This document shows, piece after piece, positions 56,035 through 64,000 of a stretch of DNA of 64,000 bases. Source of the DNA: Bacteroidales bacterium (GTDB taxonomy: Bacteria > Bacteroidota > Bacteroidia > Bacteroidales > VadinHA17); contig WXFD01000019.1 in assembly GCA_009877105.1 (NCBI GenBank), positions 97,240 through 161,239 of the forward strand, read 5' to 3'. Under the pieces are notes generated by a model. That model searched no databases. It was given only the letters and a program-made list of their open reading frames with translations, and was not told the DNA's origin. Both the position numbers and the translations under genes were made by a program. Position 1 is the first letter of the stretch. The number at the start of each line of letters is the position of its first letter.

Positions 56035-57135
56035 ATGAAATTAAGAATACTGTTATTATTTTTAATATTTTGTTCTTTTTCTTGTGGTAAGAGAACTTAT
56101 TACATTGCTGAGGTGGACAATCCAGATCGTAAACCCAATGTTGCCTTTCAGGGTTTCGAGGACCTGGGATCACCGAAGTTTGAGCACCTTAAACAGAAAT
56201 ACATGCTTGACACTGTGTTCCACGGGGAGACAGATGAATTTAAGAGAATATTGCTTCTCCGCCACTGGATAAAATCAGTGATCGCGATCGACGATCATGG
56301 CGACCCCTATCCGGGCGAAGGCGATGTTGAAGCCATTATCGATAACGGCCTGAAAGGAACAGGCTATCATTGCGGACATTATATGATTGTGCAGAATGCC
56401 ATTCTCAATGCTTATGGCTATGTCACACGTACCCTTGGCGCCGGACCAGGCGTCAAAGGAGGCCCTGACGGTCATCACGGTATCGATGAAGTATGGCTCA
56501 ACCGGTACAATAAGTGGTTCCTTTCAGATAACAAATACGATCACCATTTTGAGAAAAATGGAATACCCCTCTCGGCTCTCGAAATAAGGGAGGAATTCCT
56601 GAAGAACAGGGCTGCGGATATCATTGTGGTTAAGGGACCGGGACGCGTTCCGACCGAAACCGATGAAGAAACAAAGATCAGCAAGGAGCGGTTTGCCCAG
56701 GCATATACCTGGATTGAATGGCACGGACACAACGATATCTTTACCGTCTGGCCCGCTTACACCGAGCTGCTGGTAATGTACAATGACGATTTCTTCAGGA
56801 ACAATGTATGGATTTGGGACAATAAACCTCATTGGGCATACAGCCGCCCGGAGTTCATGAAGCTTGTTGACAATTCCGATCATATTTACTGGACGCCGAA
56901 TACGATTTCTTCCGATGTCAGGATTGAGGGCAGACAGGCATCCATAATACTGGATTCCGATACTCCGAATCTGAGGGAATACCAGGTACGAACCTCGCCC
57001 GGAGGAACATGGGCCCGAACGGATCCTTCATTCACACTTGACCTGAAAAAGAAAAAATATGAACTCAATTTCAGAGTTATGAATCTTGCAGGAGTTGCGG
57101 GACCAGAACACAGGATAATTATTGAAAGTAAGTAA
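56035..57135 (+). CDS. Transglutaminase-like lipoprotein
   Basis: A 366-residue lipoprotein with the cysteine after FCSFS (C17). The transglutaminase-like catalytic set is visible: C113 in GTGYHCGHYM, H147/H148 in GPDGHHGIDEVW and an aspartate near 165 (FLSDNKYDHH). The C-terminus (about 290-366) is a beta module. It likely cleaves or modifies amide or peptide bonds in the periplasm. Upstream promoter at 55886-55915. Unrelated in detail to the transglutaminase-like membrane protein at 53.4 kb, though both share the fold. Confidence 0.8.
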   Translation: MKLRILLLFLIFCSFSCGKRTYYIAEVDNPDRKPNVAFQGFEDLGSPKFEHLKQKYMLDTVFHGETDEFKRILLLRHWIKSVIAIDDHGDPYPGEGDVEAIIDNGLKGTGYHCGHYMIVQNAILNAYGYVTRTLGAGPGVKGGPDGHHGIDEVWLNRYNKWFLSDNKYDHHFEKNGIPLSALEIREEFLKNRAADIIVVKGPGRVPTETDEETKISKERFAQAYTWIEWHGHNDIFTVWPAYTELLVMYNDDFFRNNVWIWDNKPHWAYSRPEFMKLVDNSDHIYWTPNTISSDVRIEGRQASIILDSDTPNLREYQVRTSPGGTWARTDPSFTLDLKKKKYELNFRVMNLAGVAGPEHRIIIESK

Positions 57136-57228
57136 AAAAGCGTTCCGGACATAAGCTGCCGCCTGTCTGGAAAAGCCGTATAATATATAAGTTGTATTCA
57201 TTTATAATCATTAACTTAATTTCTTATT

Positions 57229-58977
57229 ATGAATATGAATACCTCAGGCAGGTTATTGGTGTCCGTTTTAATAGCAGTTGTTCTTAAATCATTTCCGGGT
57301 TCGGGACAAATTTCCGCCCAGACAGGCGAATATGGAATTATTGAGGAGATTGATGTCAGGGTTCCGATGAGGGACGGAGTAAGGCTTTCAACCAATATTT
57401 ACCGGCCCGGCGCCCCCGGTCAGTACCCGGTGTTGCTCATGCGATCGCCGTACGGCAACGGCGGGTCAGGGAACAAAACTGCCATTAGGGCAGCGGGCAG
57501 GGGCTACGCGGTTGTTCTCCAGGATACAAGGGGGAGATATGAATCAGAAGGTGTATTTGACGCAATGCAGCCCGAGGCCCTGGACGGATACGACACCCAG
57601 CAATGGATTGGAGCCCAGTCGTGGTGCAACGGGAAGATCGGCACTTTCGGCGGATCCTATGTCGGCTTCACCCAGTGGATGCCTGCACCCCTCCGGAGCC
57701 CTTATCTGGTAACAATGTTCCCGACAGTCACTTTTTCCGATCTTCACGATGCGATCTACCAGAACGGAGCTTTCAGGTACGAACTGTTCGGATTGTGGAG
57801 TTATGAAATGACATCACCGTATAATCTGAGCCAGGATTCCCTTGATGCCAGAATTAGCAGGGTACTTATGAGCCTGCCGTTGATTGACCATGACAGAAAA
57901 TTAGGCTGGAAGGTCCCTTTCCTCCGCGACTGGCTGATGCACCCGGAGCCTGACAGGTATTGGGACCGGACAACCATCGGGGATGATTACCCGAAGATAA
58001 AGGCATCAGTCTATGCAATCGGAGGCTGGTACGACATACTGCTGAAAGGGACAATAGATAATTACCTTAAAATGACCTCTCCATCCGTTGATCCGGAAAT
58101 CAGGAAAAAGCAGAAACTCATGATCGGCCCCTGGGTTCACGATTACGGAAAGCGCAAGGTGGGGGAGCTGGATTTTGGTGAAGAGGCTGATCTGAATGAA
58201 GAAGAACTGATGCTCCGATGGTTCGACAACCAGCTCAGGGGAGTCGAAAACGGTATGGATGAGGAAGCGCCGGTAAAGATTTTTGTCATGGGAGCAAATA
58301 AATGGAGGTTTGAAAATGAATGGCCCCTGGCCAGGACTGTTTACCAGCGCTATTATCTGGATAGCAAGGGCGGTGCAAACACCCGGTCGGGGAATGGGCT
58401 GCTTGATTTAAAAGCACCTGAAACGGGCAGATCCGACACTTTTGTATATGATCCTTCCGATCCGGTACCGACAACAGGCAGCATGGGACCCTATGACCTG
58501 CAAAAAACCGAAGACCGCCCGGATGTCCTGGTTTATACCTCAGGCCCCCTTAAAAACGATCTTGAGGTCACGGGACCCGTTACAGCTGTTGTTTATGCTT
58601 CAAGTTCCGCCATGAACACAGATTTTACAGCCAGGCTTACCGATGTTTACCCCGATGGAAGGTCAATAAGGATCTGTGAGGGGATCATCAGGGCTTCCCA
58701 CAGGAATCCTGATCTGCCGCCAACAAATATCGAACCCGGCAAAATCTACAGATATAATATTGATCTCTGGGCAACCAGCAATGTATTTAAAAAGGGCCAC
58801 AGGATAAGGCTGGAGATATCCAGCAGTAATTTCCCCAGGTTTGACAGAAATCTTAATACCGGAACTTTTTTTGCAACCGAAACAAACTGGGTCAAAGCCG
58901 AACAAAGGATATTTCACGGGCCGGATTATCCGTCGTGTATCATATTGCCTGTTATAACCAGCTCCGCTGCAAGATAA
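57229..58977 (+). CDS. CocE/NonD-family alpha/beta hydrolase (X-Pro peptidase-like)
   Basis: A 582-residue exported hydrolase. After the signal (MNMNTSGRLLVSVLIAVVLK, cut near 30) the S15-type core has VPMRDGVRLSTNIYRP and the nucleophile motif GTFGGSYVGFTQW (S143), with the acid in the GGWYD region and a histidine in IGPWVHDYG. The C-terminal jelly-roll (about 340-575) is standard for cocaine-esterase and alpha-amino-acid-ester hydrolases. Substrates include X-Pro dipeptides, beta-lactam esters and amides; none can be chosen. It is convergent with the amidohydrolase. Confidence 0.88.
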   Translation: MNMNTSGRLLVSVLIAVVLKSFPGSGQISAQTGEYGIIEEIDVRVPMRDGVRLSTNIYRPGAPGQYPVLLMRSPYGNGGSGNKTAIRAAGRGYAVVLQDTRGRYESEGVFDAMQPEALDGYDTQQWIGAQSWCNGKIGTFGGSYVGFTQWMPAPLRSPYLVTMFPTVTFSDLHDAIYQNGAFRYELFGLWSYEMTSPYNLSQDSLDARISRVLMSLPLIDHDRKLGWKVPFLRDWLMHPEPDRYWDRTTIGDDYPKIKASVYAIGGWYDILLKGTIDNYLKMTSPSVDPEIRKKQKLMIGPWVHDYGKRKVGELDFGEEADLNEEELMLRWFDNQLRGVENGMDEEAPVKIFVMGANKWRFENEWPLARTVYQRYYLDSKGGANTRSGNGLLDLKAPETGRSDTFVYDPSDPVPTTGSMGPYDLQKTEDRPDVLVYTSGPLKNDLEVTGPVTAVVYASSSAMNTDFTARLTDVYPDGRSIRICEGIIRASHRNPDLPPTNIEPGKIYRYNIDLWATSNVFKKGHRIRLEISSSNFPRFDRNLNTGTFFATETNWVKAEQRIFHGPDYPSCIILPVITSSAAR

Positions 58978-59108
58978 GAAGAAGTATCCATGCCCCGGGT
59001 GCTGACCTTCAGCAAGTGCGGCCGGTGGTTTATTCGGGCATTCTGCTCCGGAAGTCGGGACGGCGCCAGATCCGGAGGCTGAAAATGTTCCGGGACCTGA
59101 TACGGGCT

Positions 59109-60233
59109 TTAAATTCCCGGGAACATTTTTTCAGCATTCCCGTGATATATTTTCTCAACCACTTTACGTGGCAGTTTAAGTCCCCTGAATTCACCGTTCA
59201 CTTCCCATGAAGTCATCAGGGAATCGGTCGTCAGGAATTTCCAGTCTCTTACCCATGATTCGTGGGTCCTTTTCTTCATTTCTGCCGGATCTGCTTTGGC
59301 CCCGTAAAAGTCGCCCATGTCGGTTCCGTACATGATCCTGTCCTGGTATTTAATGAAAAAATCATGGACTTTCTTCCAGTCTTCAATCGCCTGCTTCTGG
59401 ATATGACAAATCCGGGCAGCCAGGTCAACGTTGAAGTTTGGAAACATGTCAAAACGCTTAGCCAGTTCATCTGTATCCCATTCAAGGCTGCCGAGATGGG
59501 CTCCCATGAAATGAAGATCAGGATGTTTCTTCAAAAGATTATCCCTTGAGTTGACCTGATCCTCATAGGATGGATAATCGGGATGGAGGTACATATGATA
59601 CTGCGGAAACTCCTCAAAATATTTCCTGTCGTTGTTCACTGTCATTTCCTCCAATGGCAGCCAGCAGTTCTTTGGTTCTCCGATATGGCCGCAGACAGGA
59701 ATATTGTTCTTTTCAAGATAGTTGAATATGGTGTCGAACCGCGGATCGTCGATCATTATGAACCGGTTGTTCCTGTCCTTTTCCACCATGCCGATGTTCT
59801 TCCATACTTTCATGCCTTTTGCTCCCTTTTCAAAGGATTCTTTTATGTAGGCAAGGCTTCTGCCCTGCCAGTCTGGTTCATCCCATCCCTTCATCGAAAA
59901 TGTGGTCAGGTATGCCAGCCTGCCTGGGAAAGCATTGCGCTGGTACAGGGCAAATCTTTGCTGTTCTTCAATCGGTCCTTCCTCTGCGGCATCGGTATTG
60001 ATGGTGAGTATCCTGAAATTATCTTTTATTGCCAGTTCCATGAAATCGGGCCTTTCAACACTAACATGGCAATGTACGTCTATTTTCGGCATGGTGTAAA
60101 AATCAGCGCTGGTGCAATATTCATTCTTTGCTGCCCCTGACTGGTTGCAGCCCTGGGCGGCGATGAAAAAAGAAAGTATTATAACTGGATAGACAAAACT
60201 AAACTTCAATTTTGGTAATGTTTTCATGATCAT
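59109..60233 (-). CDS. Amidohydrolase-family lipoprotein (amidohydrolase-2 type)
   Basis: A 374-residue lipoprotein (lipobox AAQGC, C29; the Met at 60227 is an alternative start). The metal motif KIDVHCHV, GHIGEPKNCW, a barrel strand FMGAHLGSLEWD and RIMYGTDMGDF mark the amidohydrolase-2 branch, which includes decarboxylases and lactonases as well as hydrolases. Third gene of a possible operon with the two esterases above (86 nt gap). Confidence 0.85.
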   Translation of the reverse strand: MIMKTLPKLKFSFVYPVIILSFFIAAQGCNQSGAAKNEYCTSADFYTMPKIDVHCHVSVERPDFMELAIKDNFRILTINTDAAEEGPIEEQQRFALYQRNAFPGRLAYLTTFSMKGWDEPDWQGRSLAYIKESFEKGAKGMKVWKNIGMVEKDRNNRFIMIDDPRFDTIFNYLEKNNIPVCGHIGEPKNCWLPLEEMTVNNDRKYFEEFPQYHMYLHPDYPSYEDQVNSRDNLLKKHPDLHFMGAHLGSLEWDTDELAKRFDMFPNFNVDLAARICHIQKQAIEDWKKVHDFFIKYQDRIMYGTDMGDFYGAKADPAEMKKRTHESWVRDWKFLTTDSLMTSWEVNGEFRGLKLPRKVVEKIYHGNAEKMFPGI

Positions 60234-60319
60234 TGGTTTTTAAATCACTATTTCCTTATCCAGCCATCGTAAAACACATCCCGGGAAACACCACTGAATG
60301 GTTGTTTTAATTGATCCGG

Positions 60320-62551
60320 TCAGTGAAATACGAAAAGCCTGTCAAATTTTTTAATGGTTCTGTTTCCAAAGATATCAATTGTTTCCACTTCCATCCTGAA
60401 CAATCCGAAATTTTGTTTTGGTACGGTTGCGCTGAACAAACCGTCGTTTTTTATCCTGTCACCGTCTCTCCCTTCATCATTCAGATCTGCCTCGAAAACC
60501 CTTCCATCTTCACCGCCTGAAGTAAACCGGGCTCTTGCCGACCTGATCCCGGCGCCATCCCTGATTTTAACCTGCACCGTATTGTCTCCTGTCACATTTA
60601 TCCATCTTATTTCGGGGGACGTGTTGTCCTGGCCGGAAACCGGGATGGAGACTTTGCCATATTTTATTATATGATCAGGGTAGGAGGGGAGCCAGTAAGA
60701 AGCTATGAATTCAATATTATGATTTTCAGGGCAATCCGATGAAATCAGCGGCACCGAGTATTTGGCCGAACCGCCGACGTGGTCATAGTTGGCCCAGTTA
60801 TCGCTGTGTCTTTCATTTATGCCATTCTTATTAATGTATTGATCTGCTGAAAACAATTCGGTCCGCCTGAAAAGTCCCTGGTCTTTCACAAGAATTACTA
60901 TCGATTCACCGGGGTTGGCAATTCCGTCCCCGTTCCCGTTTCCCAGGAAAAGTGCTGACGTATCTGTTCCCGAACATGCCACATTGAAAAGCCGGCCATC
61001 GGCAATTTCAAAATTCTCAATTGCCGGGGGATCTTTCCTTACCGCGATCTCAATTTGATCTGACCATTCATTCCTGTTCCCGTCCCTGATCATAAGTTTT
61101 AGTTTTACCATCTCAATGGTATCAGCAGTCACCGAGAAGGATAAATAATCGCTTCCCTGGCTGCTGTTTCCCGGCGCAATGTTACCGAAAGATGCAGTAT
61201 TCTGACGGATAGCCGCATTGCCACCGGCCGCCGACACAACAGCCATTACCTTCACTGCTTCAGAGTTGCCCTTGTTCAGAATGCGTAGTCTGATCCTGGC
61301 TTCCCTGCCGGCAATAACCCAAGGCTGACCGTCAATCACAACACTGCCGCAACACAGATTTGGTTTGTCCCTGATCCTGTTTATCCCTATCTCATGCAGC
61401 CCGCCGTCGAGATCGATCTTCAGCCGGCCGGATTCATTGCTGCGAATGGTTTTTTCAGTGCAGGAAAAGGTTTGAAGATCAAAATCCCTGATGGTGTAAA
61501 GCTGGTTCTTGTCATATACGGGGGCCGTGATCACACTCAGCCTGACGGAGGGCAGAAGTTCGCCGTCGGGCAGGAATTCCCGTACCGAGCTTCTGAATCC
61601 CCTGTTATCCACGTTCTCAAGAATGGTGAAACCGGGCAGGTTACGGTCGGAACTGACCTGGTATTCCCAGACTTCAAATGAGGGATACACATCAATGTGG
61701 TGCCATTTCAGGGGCTTTTTAGGCGGATCGGCAAATGTCTGCATGATGAATCCGAACATTTCACCGAGTCCGCATGTGGTATGTTCAGCTTCATATATTT
61801 TGTACTGATAATTGTCCATGATGTTTGGCCAGATCCTGTTAAGATCACGGTGATAGCAGCGGATAAAATCCCTGTTGCCGTAATTCAGCCTGACGTTGAC
61901 TCCCTTGTAGTTTTTTGCCAGGTCAATGTGCCTGTATTCGGCAGGAAACTCCTGCGGACCGGCATAAAATTCGGGCGACCCGCAGAAACTGCCGGCTGCC
62001 GTTACCAGGTCCGGATACTTGCCGCCGATCCAGAATGCCATGAACCCGCCCATGGAGAGCCCCGCAACTGCCCTGTGCTCCCTGTCAGGAATGGTCCTGT
62101 AGTTATTGTCGATAAATTTCACAAGTTCAGGGAAGTAAACGGGATACTGGCGAAAAGTCTCAACCGGTGAGACATTGTATGGCCGCAGGTAGTATTCCTC
62201 ATGCGGTTTCCGGTTATACCCGTCGGGTTTGACAACAATCACGTCATGGGTTTCAACAAATGCGGCAATATTGTCGCCGCCGTTGCTTTTTCCCTCATCG
62301 TAGCCTTCCGAGCTTATGCTTCCGAAATACCTTTGCGACCAGCCATGATAAAAGTAGATTACAGGATATCTTTTACCACGATTTTCATAATATGCCGGCG
62401 GCAGGAATATCCTGAAGTTCCTGAACTCCCCGAACACATTGCTGTAATGACCCGAATCGGTAATTATTGTTTTACCCGGTCCGAAGCCGCCTGCCTGAAG
62501 CGTAAAAGCAGCAACTGCAAGGAAACTGAAGGCATTTCTGATTTTTCGCAT
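60320..62551 (-). CDS. Secreted esterase with Ig-like C-terminal modules (paralogue of the 21-kb esterase)
   Basis: A 743-residue exported protein with the same layout as the 624-residue esterase at 21344-23218. The hydrolase domain (about 35-275) has IYFYHGWSQRY, GLSMGG (S166) and the same PYNVSPVETFRQYPVYFPELV region. The C-terminal part (about 290-743) has two to three beta-sandwich modules, ending with IRWINVTGDNTVQVKIRDGAG-type Ig segments absent from the shorter copy. Signal: hydrophobic segment to about residue 20. Second gene of an operon, 58 nt after the CE15-like gene. Confidence 0.85.
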   Translation of the reverse strand: MRKIRNAFSFLAVAAFTLQAGGFGPGKTIITDSGHYSNVFGEFRNFRIFLPPAYYENRGKRYPVIYFYHGWSQRYFGSISSEGYDEGKSNGGDNIAAFVETHDVIVVKPDGYNRKPHEEYYLRPYNVSPVETFRQYPVYFPELVKFIDNNYRTIPDREHRAVAGLSMGGFMAFWIGGKYPDLVTAAGSFCGSPEFYAGPQEFPAEYRHIDLAKNYKGVNVRLNYGNRDFIRCYHRDLNRIWPNIMDNYQYKIYEAEHTTCGLGEMFGFIMQTFADPPKKPLKWHHIDVYPSFEVWEYQVSSDRNLPGFTILENVDNRGFRSSVREFLPDGELLPSVRLSVITAPVYDKNQLYTIRDFDLQTFSCTEKTIRSNESGRLKIDLDGGLHEIGINRIRDKPNLCCGSVVIDGQPWVIAGREARIRLRILNKGNSEAVKVMAVVSAAGGNAAIRQNTASFGNIAPGNSSQGSDYLSFSVTADTIEMVKLKLMIRDGNRNEWSDQIEIAVRKDPPAIENFEIADGRLFNVACSGTDTSALFLGNGNGDGIANPGESIVILVKDQGLFRRTELFSADQYINKNGINERHSDNWANYDHVGGSAKYSVPLISSDCPENHNIEFIASYWLPSYPDHIIKYGKVSIPVSGQDNTSPEIRWINVTGDNTVQVKIRDGAGIRSARARFTSGGEDGRVFEADLNDEGRDGDRIKNDGLFSATVPKQNFGLFRMEVETIDIFGNRTIKKFDRLFVFH

Positions 62552-62609
62552 GGTTATATATGATAAGGAGAATTTGGGGCGCAGCTATTCTGAACAGGTG
62601 GCCAGTGGT

Positions 62610-63884
62610 TTATTTTCCGAAATGCATCCGGGCAAAGCGTATGAACTGATCCCAGTCATACTCAAGGACCGCATGGCCTCCGCTGCGGATGTGGTAGCCG
62701 ATTGTGTTCATCACCGGTGAATTGACCGGGGGCATTTCAGGGGAGGGAAGTCCCTGTTTCCCGAAAAGCTCGTAAACGGGTGTGGCATAATAGCCTGAAA
62801 GATATTCTCCCTTCGGATCCGCCCATTTGTCCTCTTCGGCACTTGCAATATAAACGGGCCGCGGAGCCATCAGGGCAATAAGCATATGCTGATCGACCGG
62901 CAGAAGGTTGACATCGTTGTCATACCTGCTGCAATTGTCACACAGCCAGTGGGTGAAATACCGGTTCATCCCGCCGAGGGTTTCTCCGTACATCCTGCGC
63001 GAGAGAGCTGCTCCCCCGCAGCCGGAATTATTTGAGATGACGATGGCAAACCTCGGATCGAGCGCCCCTGCCCACAAGGCCGTCTTGCCGAGCCGCGAAT
63101 GACCAATTACCGCCACCTTCGATGCGTCAATGTCAGGATCCTTTTCCAGGTAATCCATAACCCGGCTCAATCCCCATGCCCAGGCACCAATTGAGCCCCA
63201 CTCATCCGGAAGAGGCATGGTCTGACCATCCTTATACAGGAGAGGGTGTACACCATCCGTAAAATCGTCCTTGTCGGGATCCACATCCCCGTAATAAAGG
63301 GTGACCAGACCGTATCCCGATGAGATAATTTTATCAATCTGCCAGGCTGTTTTATCCGTTCCCCTCGATTTTTCAGTGGTGCGGTTGTTGGTTATACCGG
63401 ATGCCGGATCATTGCGGATCCACGAACTCGTGACAAAAACCGCCGGATCATCAACAACCGCCTGGTTACCATCGAAATTATAACCCACAAAAACGGGAAC
63501 CTTACTGCCGGTCTTCGGGAGATAAATAAGGAGATTGACCTTAAGATCCCGGTTGTTGCTGCGGAAATTCAGCATAACCTGTTTCCTCACGGCTTTTCCT
63601 CCCAGGGCATTGTTGTCCTGCTCGATCACCTTCCGGAAATCAGCTGAAAGTTTACCGGGGATCCTGCCATAGATGTTGTTCTCAAACAGCGACAGGATCT
63701 CCGGCCGCCTGATTTCCATCCATTCGGCTGCGGTGGATATGCGTTTCCCTTCCCTGGTAATCAGAAGTTCGGGAAGACTGAATGACGGAACCCTGCTCTC
63801 GTCATAATTCGGACTTTCCTGCGGAATGACCGGAATACCGGACAGTACGCCGAGGCAGATGATTAATACGATCTTTTTCATCAT
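62610..63884 (-). CDS. CE15-like glucuronyl/acetyl esterase
   Basis: A 424-residue exported esterase. Signal peptide MMKKIVLIICLGVLSGIPVIPQ. The CE15-type nucleophile motif appears as VAVIGHSRLGKTALWAG (S263), against GCSRxGK in classic members; NSGCGGAALSRRMYGETLG (about 286-304) and SAEEDKWADPKGEY (about 348-361) are typical, and the catalytic histidine is in SGGHAVLEYDWD (H404). Members split ester bonds between glucuronic acid and lignin or other alcohols. First gene of the operon, near the right end of the window. Confidence 0.9.
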   Translation of the reverse strand: MMKKIVLIICLGVLSGIPVIPQESPNYDESRVPSFSLPELLITREGKRISTAAEWMEIRRPEILSLFENNIYGRIPGKLSADFRKVIEQDNNALGGKAVRKQVMLNFRSNNRDLKVNLLIYLPKTGSKVPVFVGYNFDGNQAVVDDPAVFVTSSWIRNDPASGITNNRTTEKSRGTDKTAWQIDKIISSGYGLVTLYYGDVDPDKDDFTDGVHPLLYKDGQTMPLPDEWGSIGAWAWGLSRVMDYLEKDPDIDASKVAVIGHSRLGKTALWAGALDPRFAIVISNNSGCGGAALSRRMYGETLGGMNRYFTHWLCDNCSRYDNDVNLLPVDQHMLIALMAPRPVYIASAEEDKWADPKGEYLSGYYATPVYELFGKQGLPSPEMPPVNSPVMNTIGYHIRSGGHAVLEYDWDQFIRFARMHFGK

Positions 63885-64000
63885 AATATAATTTTGATTT
63901 TAATGGTATGATGCCCGCCTGACCCGTCGGGCAGGGAACCGCACATGATTGACTTTGTCGAGCTCGCAAGCTCGGTTGAAAATTATATTCTTATCGTGTT
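63885..64000. other. Right-end non-coding stretch
   Basis: Only 116 bp. It contains two small hairpins (TGCCCG/CGGGCA near 63912-63932; CGAGCT-CGCA-AGCTCG at 63959-63974) and a plus-strand TAATTTTG near 63890. No gene is visible. Confidence 0.35.

Noticed and set aside
1..64000. tRNA, rRNA, CRISPR, insertion sequence or prophage
   Set aside because: No cloverleaf or TpsiC-like motif, no spaced identical repeats, and no transposase, integrase or phage gene was seen by reading.

Overview
The window looks like a chromosomal stretch from a saccharolytic member of the Bacteroidota, probably Bacteroidales-like. The evidence is a SusC/SusD outer-membrane pair, many secreted lipoproteins and glycan-active enzymes, weak or absent Shine-Dalgarno sequences, several TAnnTTTG-type -7 promoter elements, and Tat-like signals on exported enzymes. 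I see no rRNA, tRNA, CRISPR array, insertion sequence, phage gene or plasmid function. The window opens inside a signal-peptide gene on the minus strand and closes in non-coding DNA upstream of an esterase gene.

Layout. 0.5-5.4 kb: a minus-strand operon of a secreted acetamidase/formamidase, an FG-GAP/LamG-like lipoprotein and a Tat-exported TIM-barrel-like protein. 5.9-14.4 kb: deoC, a YdjC/ChbG-like deacetylase, a GH2 enzyme, a xylose-isomerase-like TIM barrel and a GH78 rhamnosidase. 14.6-17.1 kb: proB-proA, the only clear core biosynthetic genes. 17.2-25.9 kb: a BNR lipoprotein, an operon (esterase, unknown 637-residue protein, GH43-like lipoprotein) and a beta-helix protein. 26.4-31.4 kb: an operon of a DUF6807-like lipoprotein, an unknown secreted protein and a GH106-like rhamnosidase. 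31.5-39.0 kb: a ten-Asp-box propeller protein, an alpha/beta hydrolase, an unknown CBM-like protein and two tandem Tat-exported Gfo/Idh/MocA oxidoreductases.

39.0-47.5 kb is the most distinctive part. A minus-strand operon carries a DeoR regulator, an EamA transporter, a secreted fusion of a complete nitrilase domain to a GH20 hexosaminidase, and a UroD/MtaA-like protein. Diverging from it are a short alpha-oxoamine-synthase-like PLP enzyme and a dipeptide epimerase. Together they suggest catabolism of an amide- or peptide-bearing amino-sugar material such as cell-wall fragments; this is inference. 47.7-64 kb holds SusD and SusC behind a two-way terminator, two transglutaminase-like proteins, a frameshifted DUF4832-like gene, a CocE-type hydrolase, an amidohydrolase and two further esterases, one CE15-like.

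How the genes fit together: two rhamnosidase types (GH78, GH106), GH2, GH43-like, GH74-like, deacetylase and several esterases point to stepwise removal of rhamnose, acetyl and uronate-ester groups from a complex plant or algal polysaccharide. The Gfo/Idh/MocA pair plus the xylose-isomerase-like protein suggest a second, oxidative route of glycoside cleavage. Local regulators are scarce (one DeoR protein), so most loci must be controlled from elsewhere.
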